Source: Gammaproteobacteria bacterium (GTDB lineage: Bacteria; Pseudomonadota; Gammaproteobacteria; Steroidobacterales; Steroidobacteraceae). Taken from it: 64,000 nucleotides of DNA. Positions 1 through 9,626 of the stretch are shown here, piece by piece. Under the pieces are notes generated by a model. It made no database searches, was not told the origin of the DNA, and worked only from the letters and a program-made list of their open reading frames with translations. How positions within the stretch are numbered: the first letter of the stretch is position 1; every line of letters begins with the position of its first letter. Where the stretch lies: the NCBI GenBank assembly GCA_024642505.1, contig JAHEAZ010000156.1, positions 1 to 64,000 on the forward strand, written 5' to 3'. The position numbers and the translations under genes are program-made.

Positions 1-243
1 GTTGTAGCCGGTGATTTCCTCGTAGGTGTTCCGGGTCTCGGTGGTGGAATAACGCGGATTCGGCTGGTAGCGCAGCGGCGGCGCTACCAGCGATACATTG
101 ACCATGGCCTGGGCGAGGAGCTCCGGCGACGCCGCCAGCAATCCCGCGCCGGTGAGCCCGGCGAGGAACGCGCGCCGCGACTGATAGACCGGTTCCGGCG
201 TGATGTCCGAGGGCCGGATGTCGGCGGGTCGCCTGATGAGCAT
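1..243 (-). CDS. msrP: MsrP, methionine sulfoxide reductase catalytic subunit (N-terminal part)
   Basis: The reverse strand reads without a stop from an ATG at 243 to the window edge (81 codons), so only the N-terminus is present. It begins MLIRRPADIRPSDITPE, then a twin-arginine signal with SRRAFL and a hydrophobic stretch ending near LAQA, and reaches YEEITGYN, the block that opens the mature molybdopterin domain in the MsrP (YedY) family. The family repairs oxidised methionines in periplasmic proteins with a Mo-cofactor enzyme exported by Tat and fed electrons by the haem protein MsrQ; msrQ would lie outside the window if present. A strong ribosome site (GGAGGAAT) directly precedes the ATG. 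The family call is from memory of the E. coli protein. Confidence 0.88.
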   Translation of the reverse strand, partial: MLIRRPADIRPSDITPEPVYQSRRAFLAGLTGAGLLAASPELLAQAMVNVSLVAPPLRYQPNPRYSTTETRNTYEEITGYN

Positions 244-283
244 GATTCCTCCGCGCTGCAGTGTGTGTCTCAAGCAGTAGACC

Positions 284-309
284 CGGTGAGACGGCCTGAT
301 ATTTCACCG
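284..309. repeat. Inverted repeat upstream of msrP
   Basis: CGGTGA and TCACCG are separated by 14 bases in the divergent gap between msrP and the next gene. It could be an operator or chance; six paired bases are weak evidence. Confidence 0.2.
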
Positions 310-472
310 TCGGAGTCCTGATGTCCATGGGCGGTCCCGGTTCCGGCACGCACCGTTCTTACACGCCTCTTCTTTGAAGACCGTTGGTTTGTCCCACCGA
401 GAATAAGTTCCCGTCGGACATAGGGATAGCTCACGGTCAGCTGCCAACGGCCTGGTGCTAGGCTAATAAACG

Positions 473-1729
473 ATGAACGGCGTATCCCCTGACGTCATCG
501 GGTTGGCGGCCGCGCTCGGCGTCGGGCTGCTGATCGGAATCGAGCGTGAACGCAGCAAGGGCACCGGTCCGCACCGCAAGCCGGGCGGCATCCGGACCTT
601 CGCGCTGTTTTCGCTTGCCGGGGCCATCGCGGCCGCCGTCAGCAACCCATGGCTTACTCCTGCTACGGTCCTGGCGGCGGCGGCCTTTGCGGCCGTCGCC
701 TATCACCACAGCGCCGACGCCGATCCGGGTCTGACGACGGAGATTGCCCTGGTCGTCGCCACGCTGCTCGGCATCCTCGCTTACCGTCACCCCGCGATCG
801 GCGCCGGGCTGGGAGTCGTGGTCGCGATCATGCTGGCGGCGCGAACCCGCCTGCATCGCTTCGTGCTGGACCAGCTCAATGCCCAGGAAGTCCACGACGG
901 ACTGTTGCTTGCCGCCGCCGCACTGGTGGTTCTGCCGCTGTTGCCCGATCGGGCCGTGGACCCGCTGGGCGCGTTCAATCCTCGCGTCCTGTGGTTTCTT
1001 GCAATCCTGGTGATGACGATCAACGCGGCCGGGTACGTTGCGTTGCGGGCGCTGGGTGCTGCAGTCGGACTGCCGTTGTCGGGCCTCGCTGGTGGGTTCG
1101 TTTCGAGTACCGCCACCCACGTCGCGATGGGCAGTCGCGCAACGGCGGAACCAAAGCTATTGCGCCCGGCCATCGCCGGTGCCGCGCTATCGTCGCTGGC
1201 GACGCCCATATTCATGATGATCGTGCTGGCAGTGGCCAATCGTGAGGTGATGACCGCGATGGCCCTGCCAATGACCCTGGCCGGACTCGGCGCGCTGGCC
1301 TACGGCGCACTGTTCACGGTCCGCGCCGTGCGTTCGCCCCCGCCGGATGAAATGCAGCTTGGCCGCCCGTTCAATCCGCGGGATGCGCTGATCTTCGCGG
1401 CCACGATAACGGGCGTGATATTCGGTGCGGCCCTGCTCGAGCGCCTGTTCGGGACCGCCGGCGCGGTGGTGGGCGTGTCGGTTGCCGGTCTGGCGGATAC
1501 GCAGGCGGCAGGCGCTTCGGCGGCTTCGCTGGCGCTGGCAGGCAAGCTCACGATCGAGCAGGCGGTACTTGCAACGCTGCTCGCATTCAGCGGCAATGCG
1601 GCGATGAAGGTAGTCGTGTCCTGGGTATCCGGACGGGCCGCCTTTGTGCTGGGCGTAGTGCCCGGACAGCTGTTGATGGTGGGATTGGCCTGGCTCGGGT
1701 GGGCCATTTCTTGCTGGGGACTCGCCTAG
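473..1729 (+). CDS. MgtC/SapB-DUF4010 family inner-membrane protein
   Basis: A 418-residue polytopic membrane protein. The N-terminus (LGVGLLIGIERERSKG, then GGIRTFAL) matches the MgtC/SapB-type domain, including the conserved arginine/glutamate turn after the first helix, and the rest is a long run of hydrophobic helices typical of the DUF4010 extension. The family is membrane-bound with no agreed substrate; some relatives are linked to magnesium stress. The gene stands alone, divergent from msrP. The ATG at 473 has no clear Shine-Dalgarno sequence and lies 8 bases after a weak -10-like TAGGCT, so a very short or leaderless message is possible. The family call is good, the function unknown. 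Confidence 0.75.
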   Translation: MNGVSPDVIGLAAALGVGLLIGIERERSKGTGPHRKPGGIRTFALFSLAGAIAAAVSNPWLTPATVLAAAAFAAVAYHHSADADPGLTTEIALVVATLLGILAYRHPAIGAGLGVVVAIMLAARTRLHRFVLDQLNAQEVHDGLLLAAAALVVLPLLPDRAVDPLGAFNPRVLWFLAILVMTINAAGYVALRALGAAVGLPLSGLAGGFVSSTATHVAMGSRATAEPKLLRPAIAGAALSSLATPIFMMIVLAVANREVMTAMALPMTLAGLGALAYGALFTVRAVRSPPPDEMQLGRPFNPRDALIFAATITGVIFGAALLERLFGTAGAVVGVSVAGLADTQAAGASAASLALAGKLTIEQAVLATLLAFSGNAAMKVVVSWVSGRAAFVLGVVPGQLLMVGLAWLGWAISCWGLA

Positions 1730-1874
1730 ACGGACGAAGGATCGACGAAGCCGTGGAATTGTTGTGCCGTAAAGGTATTGCTGCCCATCACCTGGAGCAG
1801 GGCGTGGCGGACTGGCGTACGCGCGACTGCCAAATCGCCACTTTGGTCCGGCCCGCGCGCGCCGGGGTAGCCAC

Positions 1875-3110
1875 GTGACAGCAGTCAGGCTCGGGTTGCG
1901 GGAGAACGTTTGGCAGTTCTCCTTGCTGGTCGTGGTCAATGCCTTCGTCGGCGCCATGGTTGGCCTTGAGCGCTCCATCCTGCCGCCGATAGCGGAGCAG
2001 GAGTTCAATCTCGTCGCCAAGACGGCGGTGCTGTCGTTCATCGTGGTGTTTGGCATAACCAAGGCGCTCACCAACTATCTCGCCGGGCGCCTGTCCGACC
2101 GCTTTGGCCGCAAGCACGTGCTGGTCGCGGGCTGGCTGGTGGCGGTGCCGGTTCCCTTTCTGCTGATGTGGGCGCCGTCGTGGACGTGGGTACTGGTCGC
2201 CAATGCGTTGCTCGGCGTGAGTCAAGGCCTTACATGGTCGACCACAGTGATCATGAAGATCGACCTCGCGGGTCCGAAGAGCCGCGGGCTGGCGATGGGA
2301 CTCAACGAGTTCGCAGGCTACTTCGCCGTCGCCGTCAGCGCACTGGCAACGGGGTACATCGCCGGGCAATACGGCCTGCGGCCCGAGCCGTTCTATCTGG
2401 GGATTGCATTCGTCATGGCCGGCCTGCTGCTGTCGACCTTGTTGGTGAGAGAGACTGCCCAGCATGTCGTGCACGAATCGAAGCTCCACGGAGAACTCGC
2501 TGCGCACCAGGTCCCTGGTCAGCGCGAGATCTTCTGGCGCACGACGCTGACTGACCGCAATCTCTCGAGCGTCAGCCAGGCGGGCCTGGTGAACAACCTG
2601 AACGATGGCATGGCCTGGGGCCTGTTCCCGCTGTTTTTCGTTGCGGCCAACATGAACCTCAAGCAGATCGGCACACTGGCCGCCATCTATCCCGCCACCT
2701 GGGGCATCGGTCAGCTGTTCACGGGGGCGTGGTCCGACCGGGTGGGACGCAAGTGGCTCATCGCCTCGGGGATGTGGGTTCAGGCGATCGGCATAGCAGT
2801 GGTGATCATGGCCGGCGGGTTTGCTGGATTCGCTGTCGGCGGGGCATTGCTTGGTATCGGCACCGCGATGGTCTACCCGACGCTGCTCGCAGCGATTGGC
2901 GACGTTGCTCATCCTTCGTGGCGCGCATCGTCGGTTGGTGTGTATCGCCTGTGGCGCGATCTCGGGTATGCCATAGGGGCGCTGCTGGCCGGCGTGATCG
3001 CCGATGCGCTTGGACTTCCGGCGGCCATGGGGGTTGTCGCCGCAATCACAATTGCTTCCGGCGTCGTGGTCGCGTTGCGGATGACCGAAACCGTAAGGCA
3101 CCCGAAGTGA
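1875..3110 (+). CDS. MFS transporter
   Basis: A 411-residue major facilitator. About twelve hydrophobic helices are visible, with the loop 2-3 signature GRLSDRFGRKHV around residues 75-87 and its second-half counterpart GAWSDRVGRKW. The substrate cannot be told from sequence; it could be a drug, sugar acid or metabolite exporter. The start is a GTG at 1875; no earlier in-frame ATG fits the usual N-terminus, and the ribosome site is weak. The 145-base gap in front of it shows no gene or clear promoter. Confidence 0.8.
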   Translation: MTAVRLGLRENVWQFSLLVVVNAFVGAMVGLERSILPPIAEQEFNLVAKTAVLSFIVVFGITKALTNYLAGRLSDRFGRKHVLVAGWLVAVPVPFLLMWAPSWTWVLVANALLGVSQGLTWSTTVIMKIDLAGPKSRGLAMGLNEFAGYFAVAVSALATGYIAGQYGLRPEPFYLGIAFVMAGLLLSTLLVRETAQHVVHESKLHGELAAHQVPGQREIFWRTTLTDRNLSSVSQAGLVNNLNDGMAWGLFPLFFVAANMNLKQIGTLAAIYPATWGIGQLFTGAWSDRVGRKWLIASGMWVQAIGIAVVIMAGGFAGFAVGGALLGIGTAMVYPTLLAAIGDVAHPSWRASSVGVYRLWRDLGYAIGALLAGVIADALGLPAAMGVVAAITIASGVVVALRMTETVRHPK

Positions 3111-3178
3111 ACGCCTGCGCTCACTCAGACTGCCCGCCGACCTGAGTGAGGCCTACCAGGACGCAGGCCGTGGGCGCG

Positions 3179-3883
3179 CTAGCGCCAGTCTCCGCACGGC
3201 AGTCCGGCGACCCTGGCCTGGCGCAAAGTCCTGCTGCCTGCGTTGACGACCAGTGGTTCGTCGACGGCGAGCAGGTGGTCGAAGTCGGAGGTGGCGTTGC
3301 CGTAAGCTGAAAACCTGGCATTCGGGAGGCGTTTGCGCAGTGCCTCGATACAGCGGCGTTTTTCGACGCCGCGACGGTTTTGCGTGGTCAGGCGTGCCTC
3401 GAGCGTGTCGTCTTTCCAGGAAACGCCGGTGCAGATTGCCTCGTCGAAGCCGAGATAGTGGCCGATGGCAGGAACGTACAGGTCCACGCTCGCCGACAGC
3501 AGCACCAGGTAATCACCAGCGGCGCGGTGCTGCTCGATGGCCGCGAGAGCACCGGGATTCAGCATCGCGGGCAGGCGCGAGTGGCAGAACTCCTCGCTCC
3601 AGTCGACTACGCTCTGGCGGCTCGCGCCCAGCATCACTTGTCGGATCACCTGCGACTTCAGCCATCCACGGCTGGACAGGCCAAGCGCAAATGCCGCCAG
3701 GCTGAACGGCAGCCGCCACAGTCGCCAGAGTCCTGCCGGGTACCTGCCGCCGTAGCCGGCCAGGAATGGCAGCAGCGTGTCGCGCCGGGTAATCGTGCCG
3801 TCGAGATCGAACACGGCGACGCGAACAGGCGCTTTATGTTCGCCCACTGCACTCAATGGTTGCTCCCGGTGCGACGACGACAT
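3179..3883 (-). CDS. HAD-IB family phosphatase (SerB-like)
   Basis: A 234-residue HAD hydrolase of subfamily IB. Motif I is VAVFDLDGTITRRDT (nucleophile and acid/base aspartates), motif II is the serine in LVLLSASVD, and the AYGNATSDFDHL segment supplies the motif IV aspartates. Such enzymes remove phosphate from small molecules, for example phosphoserine-like or lipid head-group phosphates; the substrate is not predictable. The ATG start at 3883 lies inside the 3' end of the sirtuin gene (31-base overlap). A GTG a little downstream (VGEHKAPVRVAVFD) is an alternative start and would nearly remove the overlap. Confidence 0.8.
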   Translation of the reverse strand: MSSSHREQPLSAVGEHKAPVRVAVFDLDGTITRRDTLLPFLAGYGGRYPAGLWRLWRLPFSLAAFALGLSSRGWLKSQVIRQVMLGASRQSVVDWSEEFCHSRLPAMLNPGALAAIEQHRAAGDYLVLLSASVDLYVPAIGHYLGFDEAICTGVSWKDDTLEARLTTQNRRGVEKRRCIEALRKRLPNARFSAYGNATSDFDHLLAVDEPLVVNAGSRTLRQARVAGLPCGDWR

Positions 3884-4623
3884 ATCGCCAATGCCTGCCG
3901 GAGGACCGGGAGCACGTGTCCGGAGGGTGCCTGGATGGCGAAGTCCGCAAATCGCGTAAGCTCGGTCGGCTCAGGATTGATCTCCACCAACGCCGCGCCC
4001 GTCGAGCGCGCCCGGGCGGCGAGGCCGGCGGCGGGGTGGACCAGCATCGAGGTTCCGATCGACATGAACAGGTCACAGGAATCGGCAGCCTGCACCGCGC
4101 GCTCGAGGGATAGCGCCGGTATCGCCTCGCCGAACCAGACGACGCCGGGCCGGACGAGGCCGCCGCAGGCATGACAGCGTGGCGGCTTCGGGCATGGCCG
4201 CGGCACGCCTGGCGCCGGGCAGGCGCACTCGAGACAGTGGTTATCGAACAGGTTGCCGTGGAATTCGATGATCTTGCGGCTGCCCGCAAGTCGGTGCAGG
4301 CCGTCCACGTTCTGGGTCACCAGGGTCATCGCCGGAACCAACGATTCAAGCTCTGCCAGCGCAAGGTGACCGGCATTGGGCGCCACCTGCTCGACCAGGT
4401 CACGACGCCACTCGTACCAGGCCCAGACGGTGTCAGGGTCCGCCACGAAGGCCCCGACCGTGGCCAGCTGTTCGGGCCGAAAGCGCGACCAGAGGCCGGT
4501 CTGGGCGTCGCGGAAGGTCGGCACGCCGCTTTCCGCCGAAACCCCGGCGCCGGTAAGCACCATGACATGACGCGACGAATTGAGTCGTTCGGCCAGTCCT
4601 GGCGGGATGGATGGCTCGTTCAC
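3853..4623 (-). CDS. cobB: NAD-dependent protein deacylase (sirtuin, CobB type)
   Basis: A 256-residue class III sirtuin. The NAD site is GAGVSAESGVPTFR, followed by TQNVDGLH and the catalytic histidine in FHGN; a zinc ribbon is given by CLEC and CHAC. The segment WYEWRR holds the Tyr and Arg spaced as in CobB and SIRT5, which in those enzymes favour acidic acyl groups such as succinyl-lysine. The role is therefore removal of acyl groups from lysines of metabolic enzymes. The longer open frame starting at 4833 was trimmed to the GTG at 4623 because the extra residues do not resemble a sirtuin. It is followed by the overlapping HAD gene, probably as an operon. Confidence 0.9.
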   Translation of the reverse strand: MNEPSIPPGLAERLNSSRHVMVLTGAGVSAESGVPTFRDAQTGLWSRFRPEQLATVGAFVADPDTVWAWYEWRRDLVEQVAPNAGHLALAELESLVPAMTLVTQNVDGLHRLAGSRKIIEFHGNLFDNHCLECACPAPGVPRPCPKPPRCHACGGLVRPGVVWFGEAIPALSLERAVQAADSCDLFMSIGTSMLVHPAAGLAARARSTGAALVEINPEPTELTRFADFAIQAPSGHVLPVLRQALAICRRRTGSNH

Positions 4624-4705
4624 GGCGACAGGATAGCAGCGCAGTGGAAGGGCCGTCTGAACCCGCCAGCGACCCCGCGACCAGTCGGCCGCGGGGCGCT
4701 TCCGC

Positions 4706-7390
4706 TCAGGCCGCCCTGGGCGCCGCCAGGCTGCGCAACACGTACTGCAGTATGCCGCCGTGGCTGTAGTACTCGAGTTCCTTTGGCGTGTCGATGCGGA
4801 CCCGCACCGAGAATTCAATGGCCTTGCCACCATCGCCGCGCGCCACGACCGTCGCGGTCTTGGCTGCGCCTCCGTCGAGTCCAGTGACGTCGAAGGTTTC
4901 GCCGCCCGTTAACCCCAGGGACTGCGCGTTCTGGCCGTCCACAAACTGCAGCGGCAGTACGCCCATGCCGATGAGGTTTGAGCGATGGATGCGCTCGAAG
5001 CTCTCCGCAATGACCGCTCTCACGCCCAGCAGCATGGTGCCCTTGGCGGCCCAGTCACGCGATGAACCGGTGCCGTATTCCTTGCCGGCCAGCACGACCA
5101 GGGGCGTCCCCTCGGACTTGTAGATCATGGAAGCGTCATAGATGGACATCTGCACGCCGCTTGGGACATGGATCGTCACGCCACCCTCCGTGCCGGGGGC
5201 GAGGAGGTTGCGCAAGCGGATGTTGGCGAAGGTGCCACGCATCATCACCTCGTGATTGCCGCGCCGCGAGCCGTAGGAGTTGAAGTCCGCTGGTTCGACC
5301 CCTTGTTCCATCAGGTATTTGGCGGCCGGGCCGGAGCGGGCAATGTTGCCGGCGGGCGAGATGTGGTCGGTGGTGACCGAGTCGCCGAGCAGCGCCAGTG
5401 CATGGGCACCGACGATGTCGCCGGAGGCCGACGGCGTCATGGTCATGCCATCGAAGTAGGGCGGGTTCTTCACGTAGGTAGACTTCTCGTCCCAGGCGTA
5501 AATCTGTCCCGCTGGCGTGGCGATCGCCTTCCAGTTGGCATCACCTTCGAAGACGCTCGCGTAGCTATTCTTGAACATGGTTGAGTCGAGGCTGGACGCG
5601 ACGGTCTGCTGGACTTCCTGCGCCGTCGGCCAAATGTCCTTCAGGAAGACCGGTTTGCCGTCGCTGCCGGTTCCAAGTGGCTCGCTGGTCAGATCGATGT
5701 TGGCAGTACCGGCGAGCGCGTAGGCGACCACCAGCGGAGGCGAGGCCAGGAAGTTCATCTTGACCTCGGGATGCACGCGGCCCTCGAAGTTACGGTTTCC
5801 CGACAGGACAGAGGTCGCTATCAGGTCGCCCTCCTTGACCGCCTCCGAGATTTCGGGCTTGAGCGGACCGGAGTTACCGATACAGGTCGTGCAACCATAT
5901 CCCACGGTATAAAAGCCGAGGGCCTCGAGGTCCTTGCTCAGGCCCGCCTTGTCCAGGTAGTCAGTCACTACCCTGGAGCCCGGCGCGAGCGAGGTCTTGA
6001 CCCAGGGCTTCGCCGTGAGGCCACGTGCGCGCGCCTTGCGCGCCAGCAGTCCTGCCGCCACCAGTACCGAAGGGTTCGAGGTGTTCGTACAGCTGGTAAT
6101 CGCTGCGATCAGCACTGCGCCGTCCTTGACGTTGACGGTCGTGCCGTCGATATCGGCGGGCGCGAGGCCCAGGGCCTCCGGGTTCCGCCGTTCGCGCTCC
6201 GCAGCCATCTTTTGGTGGGCCTTGCCGTAAGCCACCTTCATCAGCCTCATTGGCACCCGATCTTGGGGACGCTTCGGACCAGCGAGCGACGGTTCCACGC
6301 TGCCCAGGTCTAGCTCGAGGACGTCTGTGTATTGGGCGGTGGGCTGGCCGTTGACCCGCCACATGCCCTGGTGCCTGGCGTAAGCCTCCACCAGCTCGAT
6401 CTGCTCGCGCGGCCGGCCGGTGAGTTCGAGGTAGCGGATGGTCTCCTCGTCAATCGGGAAGATGCCGCAGGTCGAACCGAACTCAGGCGCCATGTTGGCC
6501 AGCGTGGCGCGATCCGCGAGCGGCAGGTTGGCCAGGCCATCGCCGAAGAACTCGACGAATTTCTCGACCACGCCTTTCCTGCGCAGCATTTCGGTGACGG
6601 TGAGCACCAGGTCAGTTGCCGTGGTCCCAGCCGGTAGCTTGCCGTTCAGCCTGAAACCAATGACCTGCGGGATCAGCATCGTCACAGGCTGGCCCAGCAT
6701 GGCTGCCTCGGCCTCGATGCCGCCGACGCCCCAACCCAGCACGCCCAGGCCGTTGACCATGGTGGTGTGCGAATCAGTGCCGACCAGCGTGTCCGGATAA
6801 GCGGTGCCGTCCTTGTCGTTGTGGAAGACCACCCGGGCGAGGCGCTCGATGTTGACCTGGTGGACGATGCCGGTATTGGGTGGCACGACCTTGAAATTGT
6901 CGAAGGCAGTCTGCCCCCAGCGCAGGAAGGCGTAGCGCTCGCCGTTTCTCTCGAATTCGATCTCGTTGTTGCGCGCCAGCGCCGCGGCGGTGCCATACGC
7001 GTCAACCTGTACCGAGTGGTCGATGACCAGTTCGGCTGGCGCTAGCGGGTTGACCCGTTCCGGGTCGCCGCCGAGCCTGGCAATCGCATCACGCATCGCG
7101 GCAAGGTCCACAACGCAGGGAACTCCGGTGAAGTCCTGCATGATGACCCGCGCCGGTGTGAAGGAAATTTCGTGAGACGGGGCCGCCAGCGGATCCCAGT
7201 CCAGCAGCGCCTCGATGTCGTCCCGCGTGATGTTGACTCCATCCTCGAAGCGCAGCAGGTTCTCGAGCAGGATCTTCAGGGAGAAGGGCAGTCGGGAGAG
7301 ATCCCGGCCCGCCAGCGCCGGCAGGCTGTAGATATCATAGGAACGTGAACCTACCTGCAGTGACGAGCGGACCTTGAAACTATCGGTCAT
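4706..7390 (-). CDS. acnA: Aconitate hydratase A
   Basis: An 894-residue aconitase of the AcnA/IRP type, interconverting citrate and isocitrate in the TCA and glyoxylate cycles. The [4Fe-4S] cysteines are visible in [11 protein letters not shown] and in [11 protein letters not shown]; the swivel domain carries [13 protein letters not shown] near the C-terminus. The start was set to the ATG at 7390 because GGAGGATCTC lies directly upstream; the track start 15 bases earlier would overlap that ribosome site. A TATAAT on the minus strand inside the end of mnmA (7457-7462) is a possible promoter. It pairs functionally with aceA, aceB and fumC elsewhere in the window. Confidence 0.96.
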   Translation of the reverse strand: MTDSFKVRSSLQVGSRSYDIYSLPALAGRDLSRLPFSLKILLENLLRFEDGVNITRDDIEALLDWDPLAAPSHEISFTPARVIMQDFTGVPCVVDLAAMRDAIARLGGDPERVNPLAPAELVIDHSVQVDAYGTAAALARNNEIEFERNGERYAFLRWGQTAFDNFKVVPPNTGIVHQVNIERLARVVFHNDKDGTAYPDTLVGTDSHTTMVNGLGVLGWGVGGIEAEAAMLGQPVTMLIPQVIGFRLNGKLPAGTTATDLVLTVTEMLRRKGVVEKFVEFFGDGLANLPLADRATLANMAPEFGSTCGIFPIDEETIRYLELTGRPREQIELVEAYARHQGMWRVNGQPTAQYTDVLELDLGSVEPSLAGPKRPQDRVPMRLMKVAYGKAHQKMAAERERRNPEALGLAPADIDGTTVNVKDGAVLIAAITSCTNTSNPSVLVAAGLLARKARARGLTAKPWVKTSLAPGSRVVTDYLDKAGLSKDLEALGFYTVGYGCTTCIGNSGPLKPEISEAVKEGDLIATSVLSGNRNFEGRVHPEVKMNFLASPPLVVAYALAGTANIDLTSEPLGTGSDGKPVFLKDIWPTAQEVQQTVASSLDSTMFKNSYASVFEGDANWKAIATPAGQIYAWDEKSTYVKNPPYFDGMTMTPSASGDIVGAHALALLGDSVTTDHISPAGNIARSGPAAKYLMEQGVEPADFNSYGSRRGNHEVMMRGTFANIRLRNLLAPGTEGGVTIHVPSGVQMSIYDASMIYKSEGTPLVVLAGKEYGTGSSRDWAAKGTMLLGVRAVIAESFERIHRSNLIGMGVLPLQFVDGQNAQSLGLTGGETFDVTGLDGGAAKTATVVARGDGGKAIEFSVRVRIDTPKELEYYSHGGILQYVLRSLAAPRAA

Positions 7391-7453
7391 GAGATCCTCC
7401 AGCATGCGCTAACAGCGGCGACTGCGCCGTGCGTTGACGCGACGAAAAACCGC

Positions 7454-8578
7454 TCAATTATAGCCTGCCGCGCGATGATTTAGTGCCCCTGGGACGGCAT
7501 GGACAGAAGAAATTACTGCGCCGCCGAGACACTCTTCGCCCAGATAGAAGACGGCGTACTGCCCAGGCGTTATGGCGCGCTGGGGCGCGGCGAAAGCCAC
7601 CTCTACACCTGTACCGCCGACCACCTTGACCCGGCATTCCACGTCCATTTGCCGGTAGCGAAATTTCGCGGTGCAGGTGAACTCGGCCGCCGGCGGCTGG
7701 CCGGCAATCCAGGTGGGCTGTTCAGCCGCGAGCCCGGCGCTCAGCAGCAGTGGATGGTCGTGCCCCTGGACGACGACCAGCAGGTTGCGGCCGACGTCCT
7801 TCTGGGCGACGTACCAGGGAGCTTCGCTCGCACCCTGGCGGCCGCCCAGTCGGAGCCCCTCGCGCTGCCCGAGGGTGTAGAACATCAGGCCGCGGTGCTC
7901 GCCAAGCAATTCGCCCTCGGGGTTCTCAATGCGTCCCGGACGGGCTGGCAGATAGGTCTCGAGGAAACGACGGAAGGGGCGCTCGCCGATGAAACAGATG
8001 CCGGTCGAGTCACGCTTATCGAACACCGGCAGTCCGCGTTCCCGGGCGATGCGGCGAACTTCGGATTTTTGTAGCTCCCCCAATGGGAACAGCGTTCGAT
8101 CCAGCTGGGCGCTGCCGACGGCGTGCAGGAAGTAGCTCTGGTCCTTGGCAGCGTCGCGGGCTCGGAGCAGTCGCGCCGGGCTGTCCGCGCTGCATTCGAT
8201 GCGGGCGTAATGCCCGGTTGCGAATCGGCCGGCACCGAGGCGCTGGGCGTAATCGAAGCAGACGCCGAACTTGATCTCGCGGTTGCAAAGGACGTCCGGG
8301 TTGGGCGTGCGGCCGGACGAGTATTCCGCCAAAAAATGAGCGAAGACCCGATCCCGGTATTCGCGCGCGAAACTCACGCGGTGCAGGGGGATGTCGATTT
8401 CGCTGCAAACGCGGCGTGCATCCTGGAAATCGGCGGCCGCAGTACAGTAGCCATTGTCGTCTTCTTCCCAGTTGGACATGAACAGTCCCTGGACCGCGTG
8501 ACCGGCGTCCTTCAGCAGCAGCGCCGCGACGGCCGAATCGACGCCGCCGGACATCCCGACGATCACCGTCTGAGTCAC
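7454..8578 (-). CDS. mnmA: tRNA 2-thiouridylase MnmA
   Basis: A 374-residue enzyme that thiolates U34 of tRNA-Lys, -Glu and -Gln using sulfur relayed to it as persulfide. The ATP-binding PP-loop is GMSGGVDSAVAA near the N-terminus. The two catalytic cysteines are in NPDVLCNREIKF and DSTGICFIGERPF, as in the E. coli enzyme. It lies 3 bases after nudJ in the same direction, an arrangement also known from E. coli. The ATG at 8578 gives the family-standard N-terminus. Confidence 0.96.
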   Translation of the reverse strand: MTQTVIVGMSGGVDSAVAALLLKDAGHAVQGLFMSNWEEDDNGYCTAAADFQDARRVCSEIDIPLHRVSFAREYRDRVFAHFLAEYSSGRTPNPDVLCNREIKFGVCFDYAQRLGAGRFATGHYARIECSADSPARLLRARDAAKDQSYFLHAVGSAQLDRTLFPLGELQKSEVRRIARERGLPVFDKRDSTGICFIGERPFRRFLETYLPARPGRIENPEGELLGEHRGLMFYTLGQREGLRLGGRQGASEAPWYVAQKDVGRNLLVVVQGHDHPLLLSAGLAAEQPTWIAGQPPAAEFTCTAKFRYRQMDVECRVKVVGGTGVEVAFAAPQRAITPGQYAVFYLGEECLGGAVISSVHAVPGALNHRAAGYN

Positions 8579-8581
8579 TTC

Positions 8582-9061
8582 TCAGCCCGTGGTTGCCCGG
8601 TCCGGCAACGGACCGATGTCGATGGCGGACAGCAGGGACAGTGGATGCCGGGTCCCGGCGAGGTAGTCGTCGATGCAGCGCAGTACCAGCGGGCTGCGCA
8701 GCGCGTTGGGCCGAGCGGCGAGCTGTTCGCGGGTCATCCAGGCAACGCGCACGATGCACCGGTCGAGCCGTCTGGCAGGATCCGGGTCGCCAACTGAACC
8801 GGTGAAGGCGACCCTGAGGAAGCTGCGATCGATGAGCGGCTGGTGCCACAGGTAGATCCCGGTTAGCGCCGCCGGTGCAAGCCTGCAGCCGGTCTCCTCG
8901 AGCGTCTCGCGAACGACGGCCTCTACCAGGCTTTCGCCGCGTTCTAGGTGGCCCGCAGGCTGGTTGATGACGATGCGGCGAGCGGCCCGTTCCTCGACAA
9001 CGAGGAACCGGCCGTCACGCTCGATGATTGCCGCTACGGTGACGTCGGGTCGGAATGCCAT
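8582..9061 (-). CDS. nudJ: Nudix phosphatase NudJ
   Basis: A 159-residue Nudix hydrolase. The Nudix box GHLERGESLVEAVVRETLEETG is complete. E. coli NudJ hydrolyses nucleoside tri- and diphosphates and thiamine (HMP) pyrophosphates, and sits in front of mnmA as here. The start was moved from the track position to ATG 9061 (MAFRPDVTVAAI), which begins where the family begins. There is no Shine-Dalgarno sequence in front of this ATG; instead a perfect TATAAT ends 6 bases before it, see the separate promoter entry. Confidence 0.9.
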   Translation of the reverse strand: MAFRPDVTVAAIIERDGRFLVVEERAARRIVINQPAGHLERGESLVEAVVRETLEETGCRLAPAALTGIYLWHQPLIDRSFLRVAFTGSVGDPDPARRLDRCIVRVAWMTREQLAARPNALRSPLVLRCIDDYLAGTRHPLSLLSAIDIGPLPDRATTG

Positions 9062-9067
9062 GGGCGG

Positions 9068-9073
9068 ATTATA
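9068..9073 (-). promoter_or_regulatory. TATAAT -10 element just upstream of nudJ
   Basis: On the minus strand TATAAT is followed by CCGCCC and then the nudJ ATG. If used, transcription would start at or next to the A of the ATG, giving a leaderless mRNA for nudJ-mnmA. No good -35 hexamer was found at the expected spacing. Confidence 0.4.
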
Positions 9074-9115
9074 GCCGCCGCTAGCCCTCAAACCCGGCAG
9101 GCGGGCCCGCCCGCA

Positions 9116-9622
9116 TCAAAGATGTTGCTGGCGGGTCTCGGCGTGAGGCGCGCTGGCAGTCCAGGCCTCGTCGAAGAAATTCAGGTAGCGTCGGGCGACG
9201 GCGGGGTCGTTCATCTCGACGATGCCGTCCCAACGGCTCGCCTGCAACCGGTAGACCAGGGCCCGGTCGTCCGCGATCAGGAACGCCGACTGGTTGTTGC
9301 GGAATTCCGGATGGGCGTGACGGATTTCGATGTAGCTGGTTATGCGCCGCGCCAGGCCGACGAAACGCGAGCTTTCGTAGACAGCGCGCGCGGGATCGGC
9401 CAGCAGGACCCGCACCTTGGCGTAGCCACGCGCAAGCACCAGGCGCTTGATGGCATCGATGAACTTGGGCTGGTCGTAGACCTGTGGCTCGAGGTCCTGC
9501 GTGTACATCGCAAGCAGCCGGGTCGCGACGGTGGCTACCTGCAGCGACGCGGCACGGACCTCGTCGAGCGAGGACAGAATGGTCCTTGTCCCGGCCTCCA
9601 GTGCGCGCTCCTCGGTCTGCAT
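9116..9622 (-). CDS. Conserved protein paired with a GNAT acetyltransferase
   Basis: A 168-residue soluble protein without signal or membrane segments. I recognise the pattern (a helix-rich start, then VRVLLADPARAVYESSRFVGLARRI and a C-terminal RYLNFFDEAW) as a conserved domain that in some gammaproteobacteria is fused behind a GNAT domain, but I cannot give a verified family number or function. Here it is a separate gene starting 4 bases after the stop of the GNAT gene, with ATG 9622 chosen because the track start lies inside that gene. The tight spacing argues that the two proteins work together. Confidence 0.6.
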   Translation of the reverse strand: MQTEERALEAGTRTILSSLDEVRAASLQVATVATRLLAMYTQDLEPQVYDQPKFIDAIKRLVLARGYAKVRVLLADPARAVYESSRFVGLARRITSYIEIRHAHPEFRNNQSAFLIADDRALVYRLQASRWDGIVEMNDPAVARRYLNFFDEAWTASAPHAETRQQHL

Positions 9623-9626
9623 CTCT

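Noticed and set aside
1788-3101. 437-codon minus-strand ORF
   Set aside because: Antisense shadow of the MFS transporter; His/Arg/Gln-rich composition typical of reverse reading of GC-rich genes.
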